DNA from: an uncultured Roseovarius sp.
GTDB taxonomy: Bacteria; Pseudomonadota; Alphaproteobacteria; Rhodobacterales; Rhodobacteraceae
Assembly: GCA_947503145.1 (NCBI GenBank)
Contig: CANNCP010000010.1
Span: 80,773 to 144,772 of the forward strand
DNA length: 64,000 nucleotides
Direction of reading: 5' to 3'
Shown here piece after piece: positions 8,816 to 16,591 of this stretch. Made by a program: the position numbers and the translations under genes. The notes under the pieces were generated by a model. The model made no database searches. It was not told where the DNA came from and was given only the letters and a program-made list of their open reading frames with translations. Position 1 is the stretch's first letter, and every line of letters begins with the position of its first letter.

Positions 8816-9010
8816 TCTGACTGCTCGCGCTGCTGGGGTGTGTCACCGTCGCACCCTTTATGCGCGAGGCGCTACGCCGCCCGGTCTCTGCTGGACGCAA
8901 GAAAGCGGCCCGGCGCATTCGCCATCCTGTCACGCGGCGCGGCCTGCTATCGCTGGCGCGGCCCGGTCGCGGTCTGCGTGCATCGCCTGATCCGGGGCTT
9001 CGCGCGCAAC
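8812..9010 (+). pseudogene. broken N-terminal part of an alpha/beta hydrolase
   Basis: An ATG overlapping the previous stop is followed by a TGA at codon 3, then by LLALLGCVTVAPFMREALRR in the same frame. A frameshift near 8890 moves the match to another frame, which reads RPGAFAILSRGAACYRW and RGPVAVCVHRLIRGF. Together they resemble the start of a membrane-anchored alpha/beta hydrolase up to the oxyanion-loop VCVHGL region. The catalytic part is missing because the convergent MFS gene ends directly after it. Stop, frameshift and truncation mark it as dead. Confidence 0.6.
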
Positions 9011-9013
9011 CGC

Positions 9014-10258
9014 TTAGGCTGCGACCAGTCGCCTTTCCTTGACCGGCAGATGCACGATCGCGCTGAACGCGCCAACACCGACGCCGATCCACCACACCAC
9101 GTTATAATCGCCGTAGGCATCATACATCCGCCCGCCCAGCCAGACCCCCAGGAAGCTGCCCAACTGGTGGCTGAAAAAGACAATCCCGTAAAGCGTGCCC
9201 ATGTAGCGCACTCCGTATAGCTGCGCGACCAGTCCACTGGTCAGCGGCACCGTCGCCAGCCAGAGCGACCCCATCCCGACCGAAAAGAGCAGCACCGTCG
9301 CCGGTGTGATCGGCGTCATGATAAACGCCGCAGCAATGAAGGTCCGCAACATGTAAATCCCCGCCAGCAGGTATTTCTTCGTATACCGCTTGCCCAGATA
9401 CCCCGCCGTCAGCGTACCCAGGATATTGGCGAACCCGATAGCCGAGATCGCGACCGCCCCCAGCACCGAGGTGCTGGTGACCCCCATCCCGTAGAGCATC
9501 CCGCCCGGATCGATCGGCCCGCACATCTCGGTAACAAAGGCCGGAAAATGCGCAGTGATGAAGCCCAACTGATAACCGCAGCTGAAAAAGCCCATGAAAA
9601 TCAATGCAAAACTGGGATCGCGCAGCGCCTTGCCGACAATCGCGCCCATGCTTTCCTCGATCTGTGACCCACTCTTTCGTACTGGCGCCCGCATCAGTGG
9701 CAACACCAGCAACACCGACAGGATCATCCCGGCAAAGATCACGAACACCATCTGCCAGTTGATCACCGCCAGCAACGCCTCGGCCAGTGGCGGACCGAAT
9801 ATCTGCCCGGCAGAACCCGCCGCCGTGGCCACCGCCAGGCTCATCGAGCGGTGCTCGTCCGAACTGGCCCGCCCGACCACCGCGAGGATCACGCCGAACC
9901 CGGTGCCCGCGATGCCAAAGCCGACGAGGATCTCATAGACCTGATGCGCCCCCGGTGTGACCGCAAAGGACGACAGCACCAGCCCCGCAGCATAGATCAG
10001 CGCACCGATCACGATCGCCTTGCGGTCACCGATCCTTTCGGCCAGCGCCCCGAAAAGTGGCTGCCCGATCCCCCAGGCCAGGTTCTGTATGGCGATGGCC
10101 AGGCTGAACTCTGCCCGCAGCCAGCCAAATTCCTCCGCGATGGGGATCTGGAACACGCCAAACGCCGCGCGGATGGCAAAAGACACCATGATGATCACAC
10201 AGGCCGCAATCAGCACCGGACTCATCAAAGGGGCAGGCCTGTCCATCGCGTTCTCCAC
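9014..10258 (-). CDS. MFS transporter
   Basis: This 414-residue permease has about twelve hydrophobic segments arranged as two sets of six. The conserved MFS loop after helix 2 is seen as GALAERIGDRKAIVIGALIYAAG, and a matching loop in the second half as GYLGKRYTKKYLLAG. The N-terminal IRAAFGVFQIPIAEEFGW resembles the monocarboxylate/oxalate-formate branch, but the substrate is not clear. Two starts four codons apart are possible (MENAM); the upstream one is listed. A strong hairpin separates it from the sodium channel gene upstream on the same strand. Confidence 0.88.
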   Translation of the reverse strand: MENAMDRPAPLMSPVLIAACVIIMVSFAIRAAFGVFQIPIAEEFGWLRAEFSLAIAIQNLAWGIGQPLFGALAERIGDRKAIVIGALIYAAGLVLSSFAVTPGAHQVYEILVGFGIAGTGFGVILAVVGRASSDEHRSMSLAVATAAGSAGQIFGPPLAEALLAVINWQMVFVIFAGMILSVLLVLPLMRAPVRKSGSQIEESMGAIVGKALRDPSFALIFMGFFSCGYQLGFITAHFPAFVTEMCGPIDPGGMLYGMGVTSTSVLGAVAISAIGFANILGTLTAGYLGKRYTKKYLLAGIYMLRTFIAAAFIMTPITPATVLLFSVGMGSLWLATVPLTSGLVAQLYGVRYMGTLYGIVFFSHQLGSFLGVWLGGRMYDAYGDYNVVWWIGVGVGAFSAIVHLPVKERRLVAA

Positions 10259-10303
10259 GTCTCACATCCTGCGCAGCCTGGGCGGCCTAGGCTAAACCAT
10301 TCT

Positions 10304-10350
10304 GAAGCGTTCCGCCCTGCTTTTGAAAAAGATGCAGGGCGGAACGCTTC
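10304..10350. repeat. perfect 17-bp palindrome between channel and MFS genes
   Basis: GAAGCGTTCCGCCCTGC (10304-10320) and its exact reverse complement (10334-10350) flank a 13-base loop. It can act as a terminator for the channel gene on the minus strand, although no long U tract follows. The outer bases AAGCGTTCCGCC are the end motif of the repeat family seen at 3558 and 45086. Confidence 0.7.
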
Positions 10351-10382
10351 AGGTCAAATCAATAAATATGATCGTTACAGTC

Positions 10383-11186
10383 TCACGTGCCTCGATCCCG
10401 GCGCGCCAACGTCTCCAGCCGCGCGTCGATGGCGGCCAGACGCTCGATCACCTCGTCGCGGTAGGCATCCGTATTTGCGGTATCCTCCGCATGATGCGCA
10501 TCCTGCATGGAGTTCACGATAAGGCCGACCAGCAGGTTCACCACGGCAAAGGTGGTGACCATGATGAACGGCACGAAAAAGGCCCACGCCCAGACATGGA
10601 TTTCCATCACCGGGCGCACGATCCCCATCGACCAGCTCTCCAGCGTCATGATCTGAAACAGCGTATAGCCCGACCGCCCCAACGTGCCGAACCACTCGGG
10701 GAAACTCGCGGCAAAGAGCTTGGTCGCGATCACCGCCCCGATGTAGAAGATGATCGCCATCAGCAGAAACACCGCGCCCATGCCCGGCAGCGCGGTCACG
10801 AATCCCTCGACCACCCGGCGCAGCCGGGGCGCGACCGAAATCACCCGCAGCACCCGCAGGATACGCAACGCCCGCAATGCCGACAGACCCTGCCCGGCAG
10901 GCACCAGTGCGACCCCGACGATCACCAGATCAAACAGGCTCCAGCCCTGGCGAAAGAACCGTGCCCCGCGGGCAAGGATCTTGGCCGCAATCTCGACCAC
11001 GAAAAACGCGAGGCAGGCAGCATCAAGGCCCACAATCAGCGCGCCATAATGCGTCATCACCGTGCCCGATGTTTCCAGCCCCAGAATGATCGCATTGAAG
11101 ACGATCACCCCGATGATGATCTGGCGCACCCGGGGCCGGTCCAGAAACGCGTCCAGTCTTTGTCGAAATCCGTTCATCTTGTCCAT
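10383..11186 (-). CDS. bacterial voltage-gated sodium channel (NaChBac type)
   Basis: This 267-residue single-repeat, six-helix channel subunit would form a homotetramer in the inner membrane. S4 carries regularly spaced arginines in RALRILRVLRVISVAPRLRR, which makes a voltage sensor. The pore has the sodium-selectivity signature TLESWSMG. S6 is VVNLLVGLIVNSM, followed by a cytoplasmic C-terminal helix (EVIERLAAIDARLETLARR), probably a coiled coil for tetramer assembly. The ATG before DKMNGFRQRL is preferred over one 15 codons upstream because the conserved part begins there. The gene lies between mcl1 and an MFS gene, with repeats on both sides. Confidence 0.9.
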   Translation of the reverse strand: MDKMNGFRQRLDAFLDRPRVRQIIIGVIVFNAIILGLETSGTVMTHYGALIVGLDAACLAFFVVEIAAKILARGARFFRQGWSLFDLVIVGVALVPAGQGLSALRALRILRVLRVISVAPRLRRVVEGFVTALPGMGAVFLLMAIIFYIGAVIATKLFAASFPEWFGTLGRSGYTLFQIMTLESWSMGIVRPVMEIHVWAWAFFVPFIMVTTFAVVNLLVGLIVNSMQDAHHAEDTANTDAYRDEVIERLAAIDARLETLARRDRGT

Positions 11187-11243
11187 GCCTTTGCCTGCCC
11201 GCCATATGAGGCACGCAAACCCCGCACGCAAGCGCTGACATCC

Positions 11244-11383
11244 CGCTTCTTCTTGCCTGAAATATCCAAAATCGACCCACCTTTATCCGATGCCTCAGGC
11301 TAAAGGTGGGTCACTTTGGGGTCCGGGGCAAAGCCCCGGCCTGCGTGGGCGCAAATGATGAAAATGCGTGCGCCCCCGGCGCG
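11244..11383. repeat. composite modular intergenic element, copy A (full length)
   Basis: In order on the plus strand it contains TTCTTCTTGC and AATATCC (11248-11267), a hairpin of CCCACCTTTA with TAAAGGTGGG around the TCCGATGCCTCAGG core (11276-11310), a GGGGCAAAGCCCC hairpin, and CTGCGTG, ATGATGAAAATGCG and TGCGCC, then GGCGCGC. The same modules in the same order occur at 33823-33966. It fills the gap between the mcl1 stop and the channel start. Confidence 0.8.
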
Positions 11384-11400
11384 CTCCGCCCGGTCACACC

Positions 11401-12360
11401 TCAGCTGGCGGCGATCATCTCGGCCTGTTTCACGATCACTTCAGCCTGCTTGATGCTGGCGATGTCCACCAGACGGCCCTTGTAGACCGTGGCACCTTCA
11501 CCCTTGGCCTTGGCATCTTCCATGGCAGCAAGGATTTCGCGCGCCTCGGCCACGGCCTCTTCGGTCGGCGTGAACACCTCGTTGGCCAGCGCGATCTGCT
11601 TGGGGTGGATCGCCCATTTGCCCACCATGCCCAGCGTGGCAGACCTGTGCGCCTGCGCGCGAAAGCCCTCGTCGTCGGAGAAATCCCCGAACGGACCATC
11701 GACCGGCAACAGCCCATGGGTACGGCAGGCCGCGACGATGGAGGTCTGGGCCCAATGCCACGGATCGGCCCAGTGCTTCGTGCCTTCGTGCAGCATGTAG
11801 TAGTTTTCCTGCGTGCCGCCGATGCCGGTCGTGGCCATGCCCATGGAGGCGGCAAAATCTGCAGCACCCAGGCTCATCGCTTGCAGACGCGGGCTGGCGG
11901 CTGCGATCTCTTCCACATGCGCGATGCCTGCGGCACTTTCGATGATCACCTCGAAACTCAGCGGCTTGGTGCGCCCCTTGGCGCGCTCCACCGACGTGAC
12001 CAGCGCATCGACCGCATAGATATCGGCCGCGCAGCCCACCTTCGGGATCATGATCTGATCCAGCCGGTCGCCCGCCTGTTCCAGCAGGTCCACCACATCG
12101 CGATACCACCACCCGGTGTCCAGCCCGTTGATCCGCACACTCAGATACTTGTTGCCCCAATCGACCGAGTTGATGGCCTCGACCGTCTGGCGGCGCGCCT
12201 TGTCCTTGTCGGAAGGCGAAACCGAATCCTCCAGATCGATATTGACCACATCCGCCGCGCTGGCGGCCATCTTCTCAAAGAGTTTGGCATTCGATCCCGG
12301 CCCGAAGAGCTGACAGCGGTTCGGGCGGGCGGGCGGGGTAGGTTGCAGACGAAAGCTCAT
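11401..12360 (-). CDS. mcl1: L-malyl-CoA / beta-methylmalyl-CoA lyase
   Basis: This 319-residue member of the CitE/HpcH lyase family has the length and motifs of the Rhodobacter enzyme. It begins RLQPTPPARPNRCQLFGPGS and shows the metal-binding DVVNIDLEDSV, the active-site ESAAGIAHVEEIA, SLGAADFAASMG and the late GKWAIHPKQI. It cleaves beta-methylmalyl-CoA to glyoxylate and propionyl-CoA, and condenses glyoxylate with acetyl-CoA to malyl-CoA, in the ethylmalonyl-CoA pathway. ecm and ccr, two other enzymes of that pathway, lie 12 kb further on. Confidence 0.96.
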   Translation of the reverse strand: MSFRLQPTPPARPNRCQLFGPGSNAKLFEKMAASAADVVNIDLEDSVSPSDKDKARRQTVEAINSVDWGNKYLSVRINGLDTGWWYRDVVDLLEQAGDRLDQIMIPKVGCAADIYAVDALVTSVERAKGRTKPLSFEVIIESAAGIAHVEEIAAASPRLQAMSLGAADFAASMGMATTGIGGTQENYYMLHEGTKHWADPWHWAQTSIVAACRTHGLLPVDGPFGDFSDDEGFRAQAHRSATLGMVGKWAIHPKQIALANEVFTPTEEAVAEAREILAAMEDAKAKGEGATVYKGRLVDIASIKQAEVIVKQAEMIAAS

Positions 12361-12774
12361 GATACAGGCCTTTCGGGTCAGGAAATTGCGGGAATTCTGC
12401 CTTGTTTTCTAGTAAATTGCCCCCCTGCGCGCAAGGCAATTTGCAGATGCGGCATTTCCGTTGCAGTGCGGCATGCCTCACAAGCGACACCGGTGTTGCC
12501 GATGGCGGGTCTGGAAATCGTCATCATGGGCCGGCGAGGGCGGGGCGGGGACGGGATGGTATATCTCCCTGCCGCTCGCTCTACGCGCTGGTGCAGGGGC
12601 TTGCGCAGCTGCAAGCTCTCGCCCTCGACAAATTGATTCGAAGGATCTTAGTCAAATCTAGTATTTCATCAAATAATCTTGCTCAATAAAAGTCATGGGC
12701 CTTTGTTTTGATAAGATATCGCGTGAAAGCCGTGCAAACTTGCCAATACCGCAATCCGACCAAGGACCGCTGCC
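12361..12774. promoter_or_regulatory. divergent mcl1/dgcN control region with AAATTGC motifs
   Basis: This 414-base gene-free stretch separates mcl1 (minus) from dgcN (plus). AAATTGC occurs at 12383-12389 and 12414-12420. The second forms an inverted repeat with GGCAATTT at 12435-12442 (8 bp each, 13-base spacer), and TTTGCAG and TTGCAG follow within 30 bases. TTTGCA-type half-sites are the binding motif of ScfR/PccR/RamB regulators that control this kind of acyl-CoA metabolism. The final 120 bases before dgcN are noticeably AT-rich. I see no gene here. Confidence 0.4.
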
Positions 12775-13776
12775 ATGATCGAAACCCCATACCTCTTGTT
12801 CCTGGGCGATGCGCCCGACATGCTGGCCGCCAAGGTTGCCATCGGCATCCGCGACTGGCGCCCCGAGAACGCTATCGGCCAGCTCCGGCTGCCGGGGTGC
12901 GGCGCCGATCTGGGCCTGACGGAAATGACGCTGCAAACGGCATATGATGCGGGGGCCAAGACGCTGGTGATCGGTGTGGCCAACCGCGGCGGCGTGATCA
13001 GCCAGGCGTGGAAGGAGGTGCTGATCGAGGCGCTTAAGATAGGCTATGATCTGGCTGCGGGCCTGCACAACCTGCTGCGCGACGAGGGCGATCTGGTCGC
13101 AGCCGCGCAGACCTATGGCGGCACGTTGCACGACGTGCGCGTGCCCACCGACGGCTATCCTATCGCCTGCGGCGTGAAGCGGTCGGGCAAGCGGTGCCTC
13201 GCCGTGGGCACCGATTGTTCGGTCGGCAAGATGTATACCGCAATGGCAATGGAACGCGACATGACCGAGCGTGGCATGAAGGCGACCTTTCGCGCCACTG
13301 GCCAGACCGGCATCCTGATCACCGGTCATGGTGTGCCGCTGGATGCGGTGGTGGCCGATTTCATGGCCGGCTCCATCGAATACCTTTCGCCTGATAATGA
13401 CGCCGATCACTGGGACATGATCGAGGGCCAGGGCAGCCTCTTTCACGTTTCCTATTCCGGCGTCACGATGGCGCTGATCCACGGCGGCCAACCCGACGCG
13501 CTGATCCTGTGCCACGAACCGACACGCGCGCATATGCGCGGACTGCCGAGCTACAAGCTGCCCTCGCTGGAGCAATTGCGCGATACCGCCCTGCCGCTGG
13601 CGCAGGTGGCAAACCCCGCATGCAAGGTCGTGGGCATATCCGTCAACACCCAGCACATGTCCGAAGCCGACGCCCGCGCCTATCTGGCCGACGTCTCCGT
13701 GCGCATGCGGCTGCCCGCCACCGATCCCTATCGGTTCGGGTCGGATGTGCTGGTGGATGCGCTGGCCGTGATGTAA
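12775..13776 (+). CDS. dgcN: DUF1611 protein, DgcN-type D-glutamate N-acetyltransferase
   Basis: This 333-residue protein has an N-terminal Rossmann-like domain and a C-terminal P-loop-like domain. The glycine-rich loop lies in CLAVGTDCSVGKMYTAMAM and an acidic or metal site in GQTGILITGHGVPLDAVVADF. DUF1611 members next to an enolase-superfamily epimerase have been characterised as DgcN, which N-acetylates D-glutamate so that DgcA can racemise it. dgcA and a class IV D-amino-acid aminotransferase follow directly, supporting this over the older 'DUF1611, possible kinase' label. The acetyltransferase role is taken from the family, not read from residues. Confidence 0.8.
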   Translation: MIETPYLLFLGDAPDMLAAKVAIGIRDWRPENAIGQLRLPGCGADLGLTEMTLQTAYDAGAKTLVIGVANRGGVISQAWKEVLIEALKIGYDLAAGLHNLLRDEGDLVAAAQTYGGTLHDVRVPTDGYPIACGVKRSGKRCLAVGTDCSVGKMYTAMAMERDMTERGMKATFRATGQTGILITGHGVPLDAVVADFMAGSIEYLSPDNDADHWDMIEGQGSLFHVSYSGVTMALIHGGQPDALILCHEPTRAHMRGLPSYKLPSLEQLRDTALPLAQVANPACKVVGISVNTQHMSEADARAYLADVSVRMRLPATDPYRFGSDVLVDALAVM

Positions 13777-13796
13777 TCAGGCCCCTGCGCCAGCGG

Positions 13797-13840
13797 CCCC
13801 TCGGGGAGCCTCCGGCGGGGATATTTGACGCAAGAAGAAG
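13797..13840. repeat. short copy of the modular element between dgcN and dgcA
   Basis: Read on the minus strand it carries CTTCTTCTTGC, AAATATCCCCGCCGG and a GGGGCC-rich end. On the plus strand its GCAAGAAGAAGAGG lies just before the GTG start of dgcA, so the repeat supplies the ribosome-binding purines for that gene. Confidence 0.65.
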
Positions 13841-13851
13841 AGGTGGCTTTC

Positions 13852-14814
13852 GTGCAAATCACCGTGACGCGAGATGTGTTCAAGCTGGCGCAGGTCTTTA
13901 CCATTTCGCGTGGGTCGCGGACCGAGGCGAACGTGCTGACCGTGCGCATCAGCGACGGCGCGCATCAGGGCTGGGGCGAATGCGTGCCCTATGCACGCTA
14001 CGGCGAAACGCTGGAGAGCGTGACCGCGCAGATCAAAAACGTGACCGTGCCGGTGGATCGCGCGGGCCTTTATGCCCTGCCCGCAGGGGCGGCGCGCAAC
14101 GCGCTTGATTGTGCGCTCTGGGATCTGGAGGCAAAACGCGCCGGAAAACGCGTGTGGGACCTGGCCGGGCTGCCCGGCCCGAGGCCCGAGATCACCGCCT
14201 ACACCCTGTCCCTGGACACGCCCGCAGCCATGCAGGCACAGGCTGCCAAGAACGCGCATCGTCCACTGCTCAAGATCAAGCTGGGCACGCCGGACGACAT
14301 GCCCCGGCTGGAGGCTGTGCGCGCAGGCGCGCCCAAGGCAACCATCATCGTCGATGCCAACGAAGGCTGGTCCGCAGAGGTCTATGCCGATCTTGCGCCG
14401 CATCTGGTGCGGCTCGGTGTGGCGCTGGTCGAACAGCCACTGCCTGCGGGCGAGGATGACGCGCTGATCGGCATGGATCGCCCTGTGCCGGTCTGCGCCG
14501 ACGAGAGCTGCCACGACCGCGCCAGCCTGCCTGACCTCAAGGGCAAGTACGACGTGGTGAACATCAAGCTGGACAAGACCGGCGGCCTGACCGAGGCGCT
14601 GGAGCTGCGCCGCGCCGCATTGGCCGAAGGGTACAGGGTGATGGTCGGCTGCATGATTGGTTCGAGCCTCGCGATGGCCCCCGCCACGCTGGTCGCGCAG
14701 GGCGCGATGATTACCGATCTTGACGGCCCGCTGCTTCTGACAGAAGACCGGGACGCGCCGCTGAATTTCGACGAGCACGGCGTGCACCCGCCAAGCGCCC
14801 TGCTGTGGGGCTGA
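13852..14814 (+). CDS. dgcA: DgcA-type N-acetyl-D-glutamate racemase (enolase superfamily, dipeptide-epimerase-like)
   Basis: This 320-residue enolase-superfamily enzyme has an N-terminal capping domain (GWGECVPYARYGET) and a C-terminal barrel. The catalytic lysine of the KxK motif is in LLKIKLG, the metal ligands are in IVDANEGW, VEQPLPAGED and CADESCH, and the opposite acid/base lysine is in VNIKLDKTGG. That layout is the dipeptide-epimerase/muconate-cycloisomerase pattern; beside dgcN it is best read as DgcA. GTG 13852 is chosen because AAGAAGAGG lies ahead of it and QITVTRDVFKLAQVF begins the conserved N-terminus. A Leu-Ala-Glu type epimerase in peptidoglycan recycling is the alternative. 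Confidence 0.82.
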   Translation: MQITVTRDVFKLAQVFTISRGSRTEANVLTVRISDGAHQGWGECVPYARYGETLESVTAQIKNVTVPVDRAGLYALPAGAARNALDCALWDLEAKRAGKRVWDLAGLPGPRPEITAYTLSLDTPAAMQAQAAKNAHRPLLKIKLGTPDDMPRLEAVRAGAPKATIIVDANEGWSAEVYADLAPHLVRLGVALVEQPLPAGEDDALIGMDRPVPVCADESCHDRASLPDLKGKYDVVNIKLDKTGGLTEALELRRAALAEGYRVMVGCMIGSSLAMAPATLVAQGAMITDLDGPLLLTEDRDAPLNFDEHGVHPPSALLWG

Positions 14815-14825
14815 GGAGAATTTAG

Positions 14826-15689
14826 ATGACCCGTACCGTTTATGTGAATGGCGATTACCTGCCCGAAACCGGGGCAAAGATTTCGATCTTTGACCGCGGC
14901 TTTCTCATGGCTGATGCGGTCTATGAGGTGACCAGCGTGCTGGGCGGCAAGCTGATCGATTTCGCGGGCCACGTCAAACGGCTGGAACGGTCGCTGGGCG
15001 AACTGGACATAAAGAAACCCGCCTGTTTCGATGACCTGCTGACGGTGCATCGCGAGCTGGTGGCGCGCAATGACCTGGTGGATGGCATGATCTATCTGCA
15101 GATCACCCGCGGCAGCGACGGCGACCGTGATTTCACCTTTCCCGATTCGGAGACGACCGAACCCACGGTTGTCCTCTTTACCCAGTCGAAACCGGGGCTG
15201 GCCGATTCCACGCTGTCAAAATCCGGCGCGCGGATCATCCTGGTCGAGGATATCCGCTGGGGCCGCCGCGACATCAAGACGGTGCAGCTGCTCTATCCGT
15301 CGATGGCCAAGATGATGGCCAGGAAGGCCGGATGCGATGACGCCTGGCTGACCGAGGAAGGGGTCGTGACCGAAGGCACGTCAAACAACGCCTATATCGT
15401 CAAGGGCGGACGGATCATCACCCGCCAACTCAGCCACGATATCCTGCACGGGATCACCCGCGCCGCCGTTCTGCGCTTTGCCCGTGAGGCGCAGATGGAA
15501 GTCGAGGAGCGCAGCTTTACGATAGAAGAGGCCAAGGCGGCGGATGAGGCTTTCTTCACCTCCGCCAGCGCCTTTGTCATGCCGGTGGTCGAGATCGACG
15601 GCACCGCCCTTGGCGATGGCACGCCAGGGCCGGTGGCAAAGCGGCTGCGCGAGATTTATCTCGAAGAGAGCTTGAAATCGGCGATTTGA
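14826..15689 (+). CDS. D-amino-acid transaminase (PLP, class IV)
   Basis: This 287-residue fold-type IV aminotransferase begins with VYVNGDYLPETGAKISIFDRGFLMADAVYE in typical fashion. The PLP lysine is in RDIKTVQLLYPSM, the cofactor glutamate in WLTEEGVVTEGTSNNAYIV, and phosphate-binding residues are in HGITRAAVLR. YVNG near the start, FDRGF and the IYLQITRG strand point to the D-amino-acid rather than the branched-chain branch. It lies 11 bases after dgcA with GAGGAGAA before the ATG, so all three genes form one D-amino-acid catabolic operon. A true IlvE is encoded elsewhere (30006-30872). Confidence 0.88.
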   Translation: MTRTVYVNGDYLPETGAKISIFDRGFLMADAVYEVTSVLGGKLIDFAGHVKRLERSLGELDIKKPACFDDLLTVHRELVARNDLVDGMIYLQITRGSDGDRDFTFPDSETTEPTVVLFTQSKPGLADSTLSKSGARIILVEDIRWGRRDIKTVQLLYPSMAKMMARKAGCDDAWLTEEGVVTEGTSNNAYIVKGGRIITRQLSHDILHGITRAAVLRFAREAQMEVEERSFTIEEAKAADEAFFTSASAFVMPVVEIDGTALGDGTPGPVAKRLREIYLEESLKSAI

Positions 15690-15734
15690 GAAGAAGCACC
15701 GTCGCGCAGAGTGGAGCAGTGGCCCCTTGGGGGC

Positions 15735-16049
15735 CTACTTCTTCTCGCCCACATTTTCCGCAAATGCCGTCTTGAAGGCGTCCTGTTGCGCGCCCGTGGC
15801 CTCGGTCTGATGGGTCGATTTCCATTCATCCATCGTCATGCCGTAGAATATCTCTCGCGCTTCGTCCTTGCCCATCTCGATGCCGCGCGCGTTCGCCGCC
15901 TCCTGATACCAGCGGCTCAGACAGTTGCGGCAGAACCCGGTGAGGTTCATCATGTCGATGTTCTGCACATCCGTGCGTTTCTCCATCAGGTGTTCGCGCA
16001 AGGCGCGGAACGCGGCGGCTTCCAGTTCGGTGCGGGTCTGATCATCCAT
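15735..16049 (-). CDS. DUF1244 protein
   Basis: This 104-residue protein matches the DUF1244 family: a helical domain with AAFRALREHLMEKRTDVQNIDMMNLTGFCRNCLSRWYQ and the C-terminal ARGIEMGKDEAREIFYGM. The FCRNC pair of cysteines is conserved. No function is known. GGAGAT sits before the ATG, and its stop abuts a GGCCCC/GGGGCC hairpin shared with the 3' end of the convergent aminotransferase gene. It lies downstream of a truncated N-formylglutamate amidohydrolase on the same strand. Confidence 0.88.
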   Translation of the reverse strand: MDDQTRTELEAAAFRALREHLMEKRTDVQNIDMMNLTGFCRNCLSRWYQEAANARGIEMGKDEAREIFYGMTMDEWKSTHQTEATGAQQDAFKTAFAENVGEKK

Positions 16050-16081
16050 TGGTCATCTCCTCAGTCAGGCAAGTGTTGCAA

Positions 16082-16471
16082 TCAATATAGGGTGGCTGGC
16101 GCGCGCTTTACAGGTCCCGCTTGGCACGCAATCGCGCCAGAAATGGCCGCGTCCGCGTGACGGTTGCCGGGAATGATGGTGCCGTCACAGAGCTTCATCA
16201 ACAGCGTCGGGTCGTCCTCGCCCCGGTTGGGGTCGATGACCAGACGCGAGAAATTGCTGAGGATGGCGGGCGCGTCCAGTGCCTCGGCCAGCGCCCGCGT
16301 GAGGCCGGCAGCGCCGACATCATAGGCGATGTGGCGCGCCATGTTCTCGGGGGTGACACCCAGATCGCCGCCATTCACGAACGACGGCACCGTGTTGGCC
16401 GCGTGATCACAGGCCAGCAGCCAGCGCGCGGGCCGTTCCGCGCCGATTATCTCGAAAGGCTGGTAAGTCAT
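16082..16471 (-). pseudogene. truncated N-formylglutamate amidohydrolase
   Basis: The 129 codons match the N-terminal half of this zinc hydrolase family, which normally runs to about 250 residues: LLACDHAANTVPSFVNGG with its metal-ligand Asp/His, HIAYDVGAAGLTRALAEAL, SRLVIDPNRGEDDPTLL and IIPGNRHADAA. After HADAA the sequence changes to an unrelated tail (ISGAIACQAGPVKRAPATLY) and stops. The rest of the catalytic domain is absent before DUF1244, so an internal deletion has removed the 3' half. It is almost certainly inactive. Confidence 0.8.
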
Positions 16472-16591
16472 GGGCTGTCACTTTCATCGGGCATTGGTCT
16501 AGGCTCTTGCGCCAAGGAGCGCAACAAAGCTCTGGAACCCCTTCGCAGAGACCGCTACCACTGCGAAAACCCCGACCGAGAGGATACCGCA

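Noticed and set aside
11368..12636. A 422-codon open frame on the plus strand
   Set aside because: It is antisense to mcl1 and runs through the intergenic repeat, with no family features.
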